A stretch of 64,000 nt of DNA, taken from Rahnella inusitata_A (GTDB lineage: Bacteria; Pseudomonadota; Gammaproteobacteria; Enterobacterales; Enterobacteriaceae). This document shows positions 17,396-26,214 of the stretch, piece by piece. The DNA lies in the NCBI RefSeq assembly GCF_965118895.1, contig NZ_CBCPJJ010000026.1, forward strand, positions 59,584 to 123,583, given 5' to 3'. Each line of letters begins with the position of its first letter. Positions within the stretch are counted from its first letter, which is position 1. The position numbers and the translations under genes are program-made. The notes beneath the pieces are model-generated. The model saw only the letters and a list, made by a program, of their open reading frames with translations, ran no database searches and was not told the DNA's origin.

Positions 17396-17818
17396 ATGAC
17401 GTTACAGCACGCACTGTTTTCTTTTAATGGCCGGATGGGCCGCCGGGATTTTTGGCTCTGGATGGTCAGCTGGCTCGTCCTGATGGCGGCTGATTTTCTC
17501 TTTGCCGCGCAGGAATGGATAACTTATCAGTCCGCCGGATTTGCGCTGGTCGTTTTACTCTGGCCGACCGCCGCTGTGCTGGTGAAAAGGTTACATGACC
17601 GCAATAAGTCGGCGTGGTGGGCGCTGTTGTTTGTACTGGCCTGGATGTTGGTCGCCGGTAACTGGGCCGCAGCGATGCCGCAGACGTGGAGCTGGGTATT
17701 AGGCCGGCTGGTGCCGTCGGTTATCTTTATTATGCTGATTATCGACTGCGGTGCCTTTATCGGTACACCGGGCACAAATCGCTTTGGCCCGGAGCCGGAC
17801 GAGGTCAGGTTTAAATAG
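17396..17818 (+). CDS. yiiR: DUF805 family inner-membrane protein YiiR
   Basis: The 140-residue protein has about four hydrophobic helices. It carries the DUF805 N-terminal signature FNGRMGRRDFW and the VKRLHDRNKSAWWALL motif. The function of the family is unknown. Its stop lies 4 bp from the fpr stop, so the two genes are tightly convergent with no terminator between them. It is divergent from yiiQ across 158 bp. Confidence 0.85.
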   Translation: MTLQHALFSFNGRMGRRDFWLWMVSWLVLMAADFLFAAQEWITYQSAGFALVVLLWPTAAVLVKRLHDRNKSAWWALLFVLAWMLVAGNWAAAMPQTWSWVLGRLVPSVIFIMLIIDCGAFIGTPGTNRFGPEPDEVRFK

Positions 17819-17822
17819 AGGC

Positions 17823-18569
17823 TTACCAGTAATGCTCGCTGGTCATGTGCCCCGGCTTGCGTTTGAGATGTTTGCGCATACCCCGGGTGTCTTTCAGCAC
17901 CTGCTGGGTATCGCGTACCATCTGCGGATTGCCGCACAGCATAACGTGGCTGTCGTCGGCGAGCATTTTCAGGCCGACCGCTTCTTCGAGCGTGCCGTTC
18001 TCAATCAGTGCAGGAACACGCCCGGTCAGCGAGCCAGAGATTTCTTCGCGGCTGACCACGGTCTGGATGTGCAGTTTGCCTTCATAGCGGCGCTGAAGTG
18101 CCTGCATCAGAGGCAGATAACTGAGATCGGCTGCGAAGCGTGCGGCGTGTACCAGAACGATATTTTTGAACCGCTCCAGCCCTTTACCTTCCTGCAAAAT
18201 CGATAAGTACGGCCCGATTGCGGTCCCGGTCGCCAGCATCCACAACTGGTCGCACTCCGGCACTTCATCGATCACGAAGAAACCGGCGGCCTCTTTCGTG
18301 ACCTGAACTTCATCACCGGGCTGCATCACGTGCAGATGCGGGCTGAGTTTTCCTTCCGGTACGTTGACCAGGTAGAATTCCAAATCGCTGCTGGACGGCG
18401 GATTCACGTAGGAATAGGCGCGCTGAACGCGCTCGCCGCCGAGTTCTAACGAGAGTTTGGCAAACTGGCCTGCGGTGAAAGGATCGACTGGCGCATTGAC
18501 CGTGATGCTGAACAAATTGTCCGTCCAGTGCTCAACTTTTGTGACTTTTCCCGTGACCCAGTCAGCCAT
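17823..18569 (-). CDS. fpr: Ferredoxin/flavodoxin NADP+ reductase
   Basis: Fpr is a FAD enzyme moving electrons between NADPH and flavodoxin or ferredoxin; in E. coli it belongs to the SoxRS regulon. The 248-residue protein begins MADWVTGKVTKVEHWTDNLF. It has the FAD motif RAYSYVNPPSS, the NADP-binding MLATGTAIGPYLSIL and CGNPQMVRDTQ, and the aromatic C-terminus MTSEHYW. I could not identify a SoxS box in the upstream region with confidence. Confidence 0.96.
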   Translation of the reverse strand: MADWVTGKVTKVEHWTDNLFSITVNAPVDPFTAGQFAKLSLELGGERVQRAYSYVNPPSSSDLEFYLVNVPEGKLSPHLHVMQPGDEVQVTKEAAGFFVIDEVPECDQLWMLATGTAIGPYLSILQEGKGLERFKNIVLVHAARFAADLSYLPLMQALQRRYEGKLHIQTVVSREEISGSLTGRVPALIENGTLEEAVGLKMLADDSHVMLCGNPQMVRDTQQVLKDTRGMRKHLKRKPGHMTSEHYW

Positions 18570-18865
18570 AAAAACTCCCGTCTTTTTTGATTACCCAATA
18601 TAGGTGCTGATTTTATTTCAATTTTTTTCGATCCCTTATCGGTTAAATGTTATCAGCCTGTTCCTTGCCCGTTATGCCCTGTCGAATTCCGTACACTTTG
18701 CGTTACACCACTGGCTCCTGCCGCTGCCAGCAAGGGCACAGGAGAGTTGGCCCTAACCCTCGCTTATTCATCTTAATTTGTTAACTTATGCGCCGCCGTA
18801 ACACGCTCAATTTCGCGGTTATTTGTTCTGCACTTTCCCAACTCCATTTGATAATGAACTGAAAA
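18570..18865. other. fpr-emrD divergent intergenic region
   Basis: This 296-bp region must carry both promoters. An imperfect inverted repeat lies around 18710-18765. I see no gene. Confidence 0.35.
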
Positions 18866-20059
18866 ATGAAAAATCTGGAAAACATTCACCTGTTAGTGAT
18901 GTTGATTTTGCTGGTGGCCGTCGGGCAAATGGCGCAAACCATTTACGTGCCGAATATCGCGGATATGGCCACCAGCTTGTCTGTCAAACCGGGCGCGGTA
19001 CAGCGTGTGATGGCGGCGTATCTGATCACCTATGGCGCTTCGCAGCTGATTTATGGGCCGTTGTCGGACAATATTGGCCGCAGGCCAGTGATCCTGACCG
19101 GGCTAATGATTTTTCTGATCGGTGCGGCTGGCGCGATGATGTCCTCCAGTCTGAACATGTTGATCGTCACCAGCGCTGTGCAGGGAATGGGCACCGGCGT
19201 GGCGGGCGTGATGGCGCGAACCATGCCGCGCGATCTGTACAGCGGGGGCGCATTACGCCATGCCAACAGCCTGCTGAATATGGGCATTCTGGTCAGCCCG
19301 CTGATGGCACCGGTGATAGGTGGCGCGCTCTCAGCATGGTTAGGCTGGCGTGCCAGTTTTGGTTTTCTGCTGATCCTGTGTGCCGGTGTGGCGTTCTCAA
19401 TGTATCGCTGGCTGCCGGAGACGCGCCCGGCATTCACCGCCGATCATCAGCCACGCAAAATGTTGAGCAGCCTGCGTCTGTTGCTGGCCGACGGCAACTT
19501 CAGCCGTTATCTGGTAATGCTGGTAGGCGCACTGGCCGGTGTGGCGGTGTTTGAGGCGAGCTGCGGCGTACTGATGGGCGGCGTGCTTGGCCTGAGCGGG
19601 CTGATGGTCAGCATTCTGTTTATCCTACCGATCCCGGCGGCTTTTTTTGGTGCCTGGTACGCTGGCCGTTCGGAGAAAAGCTTCCAGCAACTGATGTGGC
19701 ACTCGGTCATCAGCTGTCTGCTGGCGGGGCTGACGATGTGGATCCCCGGCTGGCTGGGCATCATGAATATCTGGACGCTGATCGTTCCGGCCTCTTTATT
19801 CTTCTTCGGCGCCGGAATGTTATTCCCGCTGGCGACGACGGGTGCGATGGAGCCTTTCCCTTATCTCGCGGGTGCGGCAGGTGCGCTGGTGGGCGGATTA
19901 CAGAATATGGGATCGGGGCTGGTGGCGTGGATGTCGGCGATGTTGCCGCAAACCGGTCAGTTCAGTCTTGGCCTGCTCATGTTTGCGATGTCGCTGCTGA
20001 TTTTGCTGTGCTGGTGGCCGATGTCCAACCGTCAGCAAGAGCAGGGTCATACGGTGTAA
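18866..20059 (+). CDS. emrD: Multidrug efflux MFS transporter EmrD
   Basis: EmrD is a 12-helix drug:proton antiporter of the major facilitator superfamily, exporting amphipathic compounds in E. coli. The 397-residue sequence is close to E. coli EmrD throughout. It has VAVGQMAQTIYVPNIADMA in helix 1, YGPLSDNIGRRPVIL (MFS motif A) after helix 2, GVMARTMPRDLY, and a late ILPIPAAFFGAW segment. The ATG has only a weak A-rich Shine-Dalgarno. In E. coli emrD lies elsewhere, so its position next to fpr is a local rearrangement. Confidence 0.93.
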   Translation: MKNLENIHLLVMLILLVAVGQMAQTIYVPNIADMATSLSVKPGAVQRVMAAYLITYGASQLIYGPLSDNIGRRPVILTGLMIFLIGAAGAMMSSSLNMLIVTSAVQGMGTGVAGVMARTMPRDLYSGGALRHANSLLNMGILVSPLMAPVIGGALSAWLGWRASFGFLLILCAGVAFSMYRWLPETRPAFTADHQPRKMLSSLRLLLADGNFSRYLVMLVGALAGVAVFEASCGVLMGGVLGLSGLMVSILFILPIPAAFFGAWYAGRSEKSFQQLMWHSVISCLLAGLTMWIPGWLGIMNIWTLIVPASLFFFGAGMLFPLATTGAMEPFPYLAGAAGALVGGLQNMGSGLVAWMSAMLPQTGQFSLGLLMFAMSLLILLCWWPMSNRQQEQGHTV

Positions 20060-20079
20060 TCCTCTTTTCAGGCCAAAAC

Positions 20080-20105
20080 AAGCAGAGCAAGTCGCTCTGC
20101 TTTTT
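20080..20105. terminator. Terminator between emrD and glpX
   Basis: The stem AGCAGAGC/GCTCTGCT is flanked by an A-rich left and a TTTTTG right side, between convergent genes. Confidence 0.8.
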
Positions 20106-20122
20106 GTTTTTCTGGCGTCTGA

Positions 20123-21133
20123 TCAGATAATAAATTCGTGCAGCGCAGCGTCTTTGCGGTCGAGATAATGTGTCGAGCGGATACGGCGGATGGTGCGGGA
20201 TTTACCACGGATCAGCAGGGTTTCGGTGGTCGCCATATTGCCCTGACGGCTGATGCCTTCCAGCAAATCGCCCTTGGTGATGCCGGTTGCCGAGAAGATA
20301 ACGTTATCGTTGCGCGCCATGTCATCGAGTTTAAGGACTTTGCCCGCTTCGATGCCCATCGCTTTACAGCGCGTTAACTCTTCTTCGCCTATGCGGCGAT
20401 TTTCAGGCGTATCGCCTTTCACGTCATGGCGCGCCAGTAAACGGCCCTGCATGTCGCCATCCAGCGCACGGATCACTGCGGCCGAAATCACGCCTTCCGG
20501 TGCGCCGCCGATGCCGTACAACACATCGACTTCACTTTCAGGCATACAGGTCAGAATGGTTGCGGCGACATCGCCGTCCGGGAAAGCAAACACGCGGACG
20601 CCGGCGGCGAGCATTTCACGGATCGCCTCATCGTGACGTGGTTTCGCCAGCACGGCGACGGTCAGTTCGGTCAGCGGTTTGTTCAGCGCGCTGGCAATGT
20701 TCGCCAGATTTTCCGCCAGCGTCAGATCCAGATTAATCGCGCCTCTGGCGCCCGGACCCACGGCGATTTTTTCCATGTACATGTCAGGCGCATTGAGGAA
20801 TGAGCCCTGATCGCCAACCGCCAGCACTGCCAGCGCGTTGGACTGGCCCATTGCCGTCATGCGTGTGCCTTCAATCGGGTCGACCGCGATATCCACCGCG
20901 TCGCCGTTGCCGGTTCCCACTTTTTCGCCGATATACAGCATTGGCGCTTCATCAATTTCCCCTTCGCCAATCACGATGGTGCCATCAATATCGACGTTGT
21001 TGAGCATGATGCGCATCGCCTGAACGGCGGCGTTGTCGGCGAGGTTTTTGTCGCCACGGCCAAGCCACTTATAACCGGCTAGCGCGGCCGCTTCGGTCAC
21101 ACGGGAAAACTCGATTGCTAATTCACGTTTCAT
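20123..21133 (-). CDS. glpX: Class II fructose-1,6-bisphosphatase
   Basis: GlpX hydrolyses fructose-1,6-bisphosphate during gluconeogenesis on glycerol and similar substrates. The 336 residues equal E. coli GlpX. Landmarks are MKRELAIEFSRVTEAAALAG, the metal-binding VIGEGEIDEAPMLYIGE and DIAVDPIEGTRM, and YGIGGAPEGVISAA. ATG 21133 gives the E. coli N-terminus; 28 codons of extension upstream are rejected. It follows glpFK but a strong terminator (21218-21242) lies between glpK and glpX. Much of its expression may therefore be independent. Confidence 0.97.
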   Translation of the reverse strand: MKRELAIEFSRVTEAAALAGYKWLGRGDKNLADNAAVQAMRIMLNNVDIDGTIVIGEGEIDEAPMLYIGEKVGTGNGDAVDIAVDPIEGTRMTAMGQSNALAVLAVGDQGSFLNAPDMYMEKIAVGPGARGAINLDLTLAENLANIASALNKPLTELTVAVLAKPRHDEAIREMLAAGVRVFAFPDGDVAATILTCMPESEVDVLYGIGGAPEGVISAAVIRALDGDMQGRLLARHDVKGDTPENRRIGEEELTRCKAMGIEAGKVLKLDDMARNDNVIFSATGITKGDLLEGISRQGNMATTETLLIRGKSRTIRRIRSTHYLDRKDAALHEFII

Positions 21134-21217
21134 TGGGAAGCCTGTAGAAAGAAAAAAAGAGGTCGGTGAGGCAAGGCTCATCTGTGGGGGGATTTTAGCA
21201 CAGTGGGAAAGACGCAT

Positions 21218-21242
21218 AAAAAAACTCCCCAGAGGGGAGTTT
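21218..21242 (-). terminator. Terminator between glpK and glpX
   Basis: On the minus strand AAACTCCCC pairs with GGGGAGTTT (3-base loop) and runs into seven consecutive T. Confidence 0.88.
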
Positions 21243-21273
21243 CAGAATGGGTGTTGGCGTTAAAAAATGACGG

Positions 21274-22797
21274 TTACTCGTCGTGATCTTCCCAAGAACG
21301 CACGCGGGCAACGGCTTTCTGCCAGCCTTTGTAGCGAACATTGCGTTCTGTAGTTTCAATGCTCGGACGGAATTCGCGTTCGATAGTCGCTTTGCTGCGC
21401 ACTTCGTCCAGATCGTTCCAGAAACCGACGGCCAGACCGGCGAGGAAGGCTGAACCCAACGCGGTGACTTCCAGAACGGCAGGGCGCTCAACACGTGTGC
21501 CAAGAATATCTGACTGGAACTGCATCAGGAAATTGTTGGCGACAGCGCCGCCGTCCACGCGCAGGGATTGCAGGCGGGTGCCTGAATCAGCCTGCATTGC
21601 GTCAAGTACGTCGCGCGTCTGGTAAGCGATGGATTCCAGCGTTGCACGGATGATGTGATTGCTGTTCGCGCCGCGGCTCAGGCCGAAGATCGCGCCACGG
21701 GCATACGGGTCCCAGTAAGGCGCGCCGAGGCCGGTGAAGGCTGGTACCACGTAAACACCGTTGGTGTCTTTGACTTTGCTGGCGAAATATTCGGAGTCTG
21801 TCGCGTCGCTGATCAGCTTCAGTTCGTCGCGTAGCCACTGAATGGAGGCACCGCCGACAAAGACCGCACCTTCCAGCGCATAGTTTACTTCACCACGCGG
21901 ACCGCAGGCGATGGTGGTCAGCAGGCCATTTTTCGACGTCACGGCTTCTGTACCGGTATTCATCAGCAGGAAGCAGCCGGTGCCGTAAGTATTTTTCGCC
22001 ATACCCGGTTGAACGCACAGCTGGCCATACAGCGCGGCCTGCTGGTCACCCGCGATACCGGCGATCGGAATACGCGTACCGCCTTTACCACCAATGTTGG
22101 TCTGGCCGTAAATTTCTGAGGAAGGACGGACTTCCGGCAGCATGGCGCGCGGGATATCCAGCACTTCCAGCATGCGTTCATCCCATTCCAGATTGTGGAT
22201 ATTGAACATCATGGTACGGGAGGCGTTGGTGTAATCGGTAACGTGAACGCGTCCCTGAGTCATTTTCCACACCAGCCAGGTATCAACGGTGCCGAACAGC
22301 AACTCGCCGCGGGCAGCGCGTTCACGGGAGCCTTCAACGTGGTCGAGGATCCATTTCAGCTTGGTACCAGAAAAGTAAGGGTCAACCACCAGGCCGGTGT
22401 TGTGACGGATGTACTCTTCCATTCCGTCTTTCTTCAGCTTTTCACAGATCTCAGCAGTACGACGGCATTGCCACACAATTGCGTTGTAAATCGGCTTGCC
22501 GGTTTCTTTTTCCCACACGATAGTGGTTTCACGCTGGTTGGTGATACCGATACCGGCGATCTGATCCGAATTGATGTCGGCTTTCGCCAGCACTTCTACC
22601 AATACCGAGCTTTGCGATGACCAGATTTCCATCGGGTCGTGTTCTACCCAACCGGATTTCGGGTAGATCTGGGTGAATTCGCGCTGTGAAACGCTGACGA
22701 TGTTGGCATCGTGATCCAGAACTACGGCGCGTGAGCTGGTCGTACCCTGGTCGAGCGCAACGATGTATTTTTTTTCGTGAGTCGTATCTGCTGACAT
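21274..22797 (-). CDS. glpK: Glycerol kinase
   Basis: GlpK phosphorylates glycerol with ATP and is controlled by fructose-1,6-bisphosphate and by unphosphorylated EIIA-Glc. The 507-residue protein has the phosphate-binding VALDQGTTSSRAVV, the glycerol-site IVWQCRRTAEICE, and VAGIAGDQQAALYGQ. The regulatory GSRERAARGELLFGT region is also present. ATG 22797 has AGGA 8 nt upstream; the in-frame ATG three codons earlier abuts that site. It is 45 bp downstream of glpF in one operon. Confidence 0.97.
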   Translation of the reverse strand: MSADTTHEKKYIVALDQGTTSSRAVVLDHDANIVSVSQREFTQIYPKSGWVEHDPMEIWSSQSSVLVEVLAKADINSDQIAGIGITNQRETTIVWEKETGKPIYNAIVWQCRRTAEICEKLKKDGMEEYIRHNTGLVVDPYFSGTKLKWILDHVEGSRERAARGELLFGTVDTWLVWKMTQGRVHVTDYTNASRTMMFNIHNLEWDERMLEVLDIPRAMLPEVRPSSEIYGQTNIGGKGGTRIPIAGIAGDQQAALYGQLCVQPGMAKNTYGTGCFLLMNTGTEAVTSKNGLLTTIACGPRGEVNYALEGAVFVGGASIQWLRDELKLISDATDSEYFASKVKDTNGVYVVPAFTGLGAPYWDPYARGAIFGLSRGANSNHIIRATLESIAYQTRDVLDAMQADSGTRLQSLRVDGGAVANNFLMQFQSDILGTRVERPAVLEVTALGSAFLAGLAVGFWNDLDEVRSKATIEREFRPSIETTERNVRYKGWQKAVARVRSWEDHDE

Positions 22798-22842
22798 AAT
22801 TTTCATCCTGCGAATAAGTAAGCTATGGAACAGTTTAGCCGA

Positions 22843-23691
22843 TCAGGCCTTACGCTGTTTGGTAGGCTGCTGCGCTTTGTCTTCCGCAATATCATTGATC
22901 TGATGCGGCAGATGGCGGCTAATCAGCGCTTTATAGCCTGCGGCACCCAGTATCGCGCCGAGTAACGGGCCAAAAATCGGTACCAGGAAGTAAGGGATAT
23001 CACGTGCGCCGGTGAAGGCCACTTTGCCCCAGCCCGCAAAGAAAGCGAACAGTTTTGGACCGAAATCACGTGCCGGGTTCAGGGCGAAGCCGGTCAGTGG
23101 GCCCATGGAGGCACCGATGACGGCAATCAGAATACCGATCAGCAGCGGAGCCAGCGGGCCACGCGGAAGGCCGTTACCGTCGTCGGTCAGGCCGAGGATC
23201 AGTGCCATCAGAACAGCGGTGATCACCGTTTCAACCAGGAAGGCCTGAAGCACGCTGATATGCGGGTTTGGATAGGTCGAGAAAATACCGGCCAGATCCA
23301 GACTTTCCACACTGCCGCGCACCATGTTGTGGCTTTGCTCGAAATCGAAGAACAGGTTGTAATAAAGGCCGTAAACCAGTGCAGCTGCGCAGAAGGCGCC
23401 TGCGACTTGTGCGATGATGTAGGGCAGAACTTTGCGTCCTTCAAAGTTCGCGAACAAACATAAGGCGACGGTGACAGCCGGGTTCAGATGTGCGCCCGAA
23501 ATCGCGGCGGTCAGGTAAATGGCCATTGCGACACCGAATCCCCAGACGATACTGATTTCCCACTGGCCAAAGGATGCTCCGGCAAGTTTCAGCGCAGCAA
23601 CACAGCCTGCGCCAAAGAAAATGATAAGCCCGGTACCCAGAAACTCAGCGATGCACTGACCTTTTAATGTGGAACTCATGGTTTGGCTCAT
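22843..23691 (-). CDS. glpF: Glycerol uptake facilitator (aquaglyceroporin)
   Basis: GlpF is an inner-membrane channel letting glycerol diffuse in, to be trapped by GlpK. The 282-residue protein has six helices and both pore half-helix signatures, GAHLNPAVTVAL and GFALNPARDFGPK. The Arg next to the second NPA marks the glycerol selectivity filter. The ATG at 23691 follows AGGA with 7-nt spacing. The leader upstream has GlpR-like and CRP-like sites. Confidence 0.96.
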   Translation of the reverse strand: MSQTMSSTLKGQCIAEFLGTGLIIFFGAGCVAALKLAGASFGQWEISIVWGFGVAMAIYLTAAISGAHLNPAVTVALCLFANFEGRKVLPYIIAQVAGAFCAAALVYGLYYNLFFDFEQSHNMVRGSVESLDLAGIFSTYPNPHISVLQAFLVETVITAVLMALILGLTDDGNGLPRGPLAPLLIGILIAVIGASMGPLTGFALNPARDFGPKLFAFFAGWGKVAFTGARDIPYFLVPIFGPLLGAILGAAGYKALISRHLPHQINDIAEDKAQQPTKQRKA

Positions 23692-23772
23692 AGTTTGATC
23701 CTGCTAAGGATGATGTTAATGGTTAGTTATAGTTTTTCTGTCTTGCGTACGTGAACGTAATCGGATTTTGCC

Positions 23773-23792
23773 GTTCATCATTAAATGAGAAC
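23773..23792. promoter_or_regulatory. Candidate second GlpR operator
   Basis: GTTCATCATTAAATGAGAAC has inverted GTTC/GAAC ends and resembles GlpR half-sites. It lies 82 bp before the glpF start codon. Confidence 0.4.
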
Positions 23793-23802
23793 GTAATGTG
23801 AA

Positions 23803-23823
23803 TTTATCGTTAACGAGCATAAA
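23803..23823. promoter_or_regulatory. GlpR-type operator upstream of glpF
   Basis: On the minus strand this reads TATGCTCGTTAACGATAAA with the palindromic core TCGTTAACGA. That closely fits GlpR operators, which repress glpFK until glycerol-3-phosphate is present. Confidence 0.7.
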
Positions 23824-23846
23824 CGAGAAATAGCGAAATCAATATT

Positions 23847-23862
23847 TGTGTGTTGCGTCATA
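23847..23862. promoter_or_regulatory. Candidate CRP site upstream of glpF
   Basis: TGTGT-N6-TCATA matches eight of ten positions of the CRP consensus TGTGA-N6-TCACA. glpFK is CRP-activated in E. coli. Confidence 0.45.
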
Positions 23863-24268
23863 AAAATGAGCGATTTCGCGTGTTCAAAGGTCATACTGAC
23901 GGGTAAAAAAGCCACGCTGTGACAACTTCGCGAAGGGGTTACCGCTCATCGCGTATGTCAGAATGGCGCTCAGAGTATTCGGTATTCAGTGATATTTCTG
24001 GTGAGTGCCTCTGCTTTTTAAGCATTTCCTGATACCCGGCCCGTTAAAATTGCAACAGACTGCGTGCTGAGAGGGGTTCTTGCTAGACAGGGCATGGCTG
24101 GCTACATACAATCACCCGTTAAGACACCCGCCGGTTTTGAAGGGTTCAGACGTTTTTCTGGTTTGAATTTGTTATAAAAATCGACGAAGTGCAGGAATTT
24201 TTGAGCCGTGTCCGGACGATGCGGCAGAACATAAGATGTGCGCCTTGCGAACATAAGGGGACCGAAAA
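23863..24268. other. Upstream region of zapB
   Basis: About 400 bp without a gene. A TATAAA at 24173-24178 could be a -10 element for zapB, with no strong -35. I see nothing else definite. Confidence 0.35.
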
Positions 24269-24508
24269 ATGTCATTTGAAGTATTTGAGAAACTAGAAGC
24301 TAAAGTTCAGCAAGCGATCGATACCATTACTCTGTTGCAGATGGAAATCGAAGAACTGAAAGAGCAGAACAACACCCTGTCTCATGAAGTTCAGCAGGCG
24401 AGTGGTAATCACGAGTCGCTGGTGCGTGAAAATGCGCAACTGAAAGAAGAACAACACGTGTGGCAGGATCGTTTGCGTGCACTGTTGGGAAAAATGGAAG
24501 AAGTCTGA
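24269..24508 (+). CDS. zapB: Cell division protein ZapB
   Basis: ZapB is a small, abundant coiled-coil protein that assembles at midcell through ZapA and supports Z-ring placement. The 79-residue sequence is almost entirely heptad-rich helix. It begins MSFEVFEKLEAKVQQAIDTI and ends LRALLGKMEEV. The ATG follows AAGGGGA with suitable spacing. It is divergent from glpF and convergent with rraA. Confidence 0.95.
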   Translation: MSFEVFEKLEAKVQQAIDTITLLQMEIEELKEQNNTLSHEVQQASGNHESLVRENAQLKEEQHVWQDRLRALLGKMEEV

Positions 24509-24541
24509 GGACTTCCGCCGAAGCGCTTGATGTATAAGCAT

Positions 24542-24569
24542 AAAAAAGGACGCCAGGGCGTCCTTTTTT
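24542..24569. terminator. Bidirectional terminator between zapB and rraA
   Basis: AAAAAAGGACGCC pairs with GGCGTCCTTTTTT, a near-perfect symmetrical terminator between convergent genes. Confidence 0.9.
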
Positions 24570-24586
24570 GTTGCTGAAAGCGAAGA

Positions 24587-25072
24587 TTATTCGATATCGA
24601 GCGGGTCTTCTGAAAGGATGATACCGGTGTTATCAGCATACAGATGGTCACCGGAGAAGAAGGTCACGCCGCCGAAATTGACACGAATGTCGCTTTCGCC
24701 GATCCCTTCACTGCCTGCGCCCGCCGGAATCGCTGCCATCGCCTGAATGCCAATATCGAGCTCTTCCAGATCGTCCACCTGACGAACTGCACCGTAAATC
24801 AAAATGCCTTCCCATTCGTTTTGCAGAGCCTGACGTGCCAGACCGGCATCAAGCAACGCGCGACGAACAGAACCCCCACCATCGACCACCAGCACGCGCC
24901 CACGGCCATTCTCTTCCAGCAGGTCATAAAGCAAGCCATTGTCTTCGAAACACTTCACTGTCGTGATTTGCCCGCCAAATGAAGTACGTCCACCAAAGTT
25001 GGAGAACAGGGGTTCGACAACATTCACTTCTTCATGGTAGATATCGCAAAGTTCGGAAGTATCGTATTTCAT
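24587..25072 (-). CDS. rraA: Regulator of ribonuclease activity A
   Basis: RraA binds the RNase E C-terminal region and inhibits it, changing mRNA turnover globally. The 161 residues equal E. coli RraA. The fold is like a class II aldolase or methyltransferase relative without activity. Motifs are YDTSELCDIYHEEVNVVEPLF, VVDGGGSVRRALLD and IYGAVRQVDDLEELD. It follows menA by 120 bp. Confidence 0.96.
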   Translation of the reverse strand: MKYDTSELCDIYHEEVNVVEPLFSNFGGRTSFGGQITTVKCFEDNGLLYDLLEENGRGRVLVVDGGGSVRRALLDAGLARQALQNEWEGILIYGAVRQVDDLEELDIGIQAMAAIPAGAGSEGIGESDIRVNFGGVTFFSGDHLYADNTGIILSEDPLDIE

Positions 25073-25192
25073 AGGATTTCATCTGGTTGCTGCATGAGTG
25101 TTCAGTATATCCCTTTAGAGCGGATGTTGGCAAAATCATCAATTGTTAAATGTGAAAAGCAGCGCGATTAGCGCACGCCTGGCTACTTTTCA

Positions 25193-26119
25193 TCAATTGA
25201 GTAACAGACCTACTGCAAACAATACGTTAGTCAGTAACGCAGCTTTTACCATGTGCTCCAGCAGAGGGCGCACTTCCATTGACGTTTTGGCGTGATTCAC
25301 GCGTTTGATGTGAACAGCCAGCATCGGCAGTGCCAGAAGGAACAGCCAGCCGGTCCAGTGATGCAGGTGAACGGCAGAGAATATCGCCAGACAAAGCGAG
25401 GCGGCGCTCAGAATAATGGTGTGATAACGGCGGGCATTTACCGGCCCGAGGCGCACTGCCAGCGTATTTTTGCCGTTGGCGCTGTCGGTTTCGATATCGC
25501 GCAAATTGTTAATGTTGAGCACCGCAGTAGACAGCAAACCGGTTGCCGTTGCTGGCAACATGACTATCCAGTCAAAATATCCGGCCTGCAAATAGAATGT
25601 CCCCGCTACGCTTATCCAGCCAAAGAAAATCAGTACCGAAATATCTCCGAGCCCCATGTAACCGTAAGGGCGGGTGCCTACTGTGTAGGTGATCGCCGCG
25701 CCAATCGACAGCAAACCGAGGATCAGGAAACCGACCACGTCGCTCGGCTTATGACACGCTACGGCGATAAGCGCGATGCCGCAGACAATGGTCAGCGCGA
25801 TGGTCAGCATAATGGCGCGCTTCATCTGTGCAGCCGTAATCATCCCTTTTTGCATTCCGCGCAAAGGCCCCACGCGATCCGGCGTATCGCTGCCTTTTTC
25901 GGCATCGCCATAATCATTCGCCAGATTCGACAAGATTTGCAGACACCCGGCGGTGAGCAACGCCAGCAGCGCGATCAGCGGATGAAAAACGCCTTGCAAG
26001 CTGGCAATAGCAGAACCCATGACGATAGAGGCAAAAGCCAGAGGCAGCGTTTTAGGACGCAGGCTTTCGAGCCAGGCGCGGGTGGGCGTCGTCGGAGTGC
26101 AGGGAGTCATAGTGCTCAT
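25193..26119 (-). CDS. menA: 1,4-Dihydroxy-2-naphthoate octaprenyltransferase
   Basis: MenA is the membrane prenyltransferase joining an octaprenyl chain to dihydroxynaphthoate in menaquinone synthesis. The 308-residue protein is a multi-helix UbiA-family enzyme. The first Asp-rich motif is NLANDYGDAEKGSDTPDRVGP, and the second aspartate region is NNLRDIETDSANGKNTLAVRLG. No strong Shine-Dalgarno decides between the ATG at 26119 and the one three codons later. Confidence 0.95.
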   Translation of the reverse strand: MSTMTPCTPTTPTRAWLESLRPKTLPLAFASIVMGSAIASLQGVFHPLIALLALLTAGCLQILSNLANDYGDAEKGSDTPDRVGPLRGMQKGMITAAQMKRAIMLTIALTIVCGIALIAVACHKPSDVVGFLILGLLSIGAAITYTVGTRPYGYMGLGDISVLIFFGWISVAGTFYLQAGYFDWIVMLPATATGLLSTAVLNINNLRDIETDSANGKNTLAVRLGPVNARRYHTIILSAASLCLAIFSAVHLHHWTGWLFLLALPMLAVHIKRVNHAKTSMEVRPLLEHMVKAALLTNVLFAVGLLLN

Positions 26120-26156
26120 AGTGGATTCGCTCAGGTGAACAAGTCAGTCCGAAATC

Positions 26157-26186
26157 AAAAAAAACAGGGAGGCAAACGCCTCCCTG
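26157..26186 (-). terminator. Terminator of the hslVU operon
   Basis: CAGGGAGGC pairs with GCCTCCCTG across a 4-base loop and is followed by eight T on the minus strand. Confidence 0.93.
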
Positions 26187-26214
26187 AAGATCACTTTCGG
26201 AACGTATGAGCAAA

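Noticed and set aside
18710..18765. Imperfect inverted repeat between fpr and emrD
   Set aside because: Pairing is interrupted and no T-run follows; I cannot call it a terminator, REP unit or operator.
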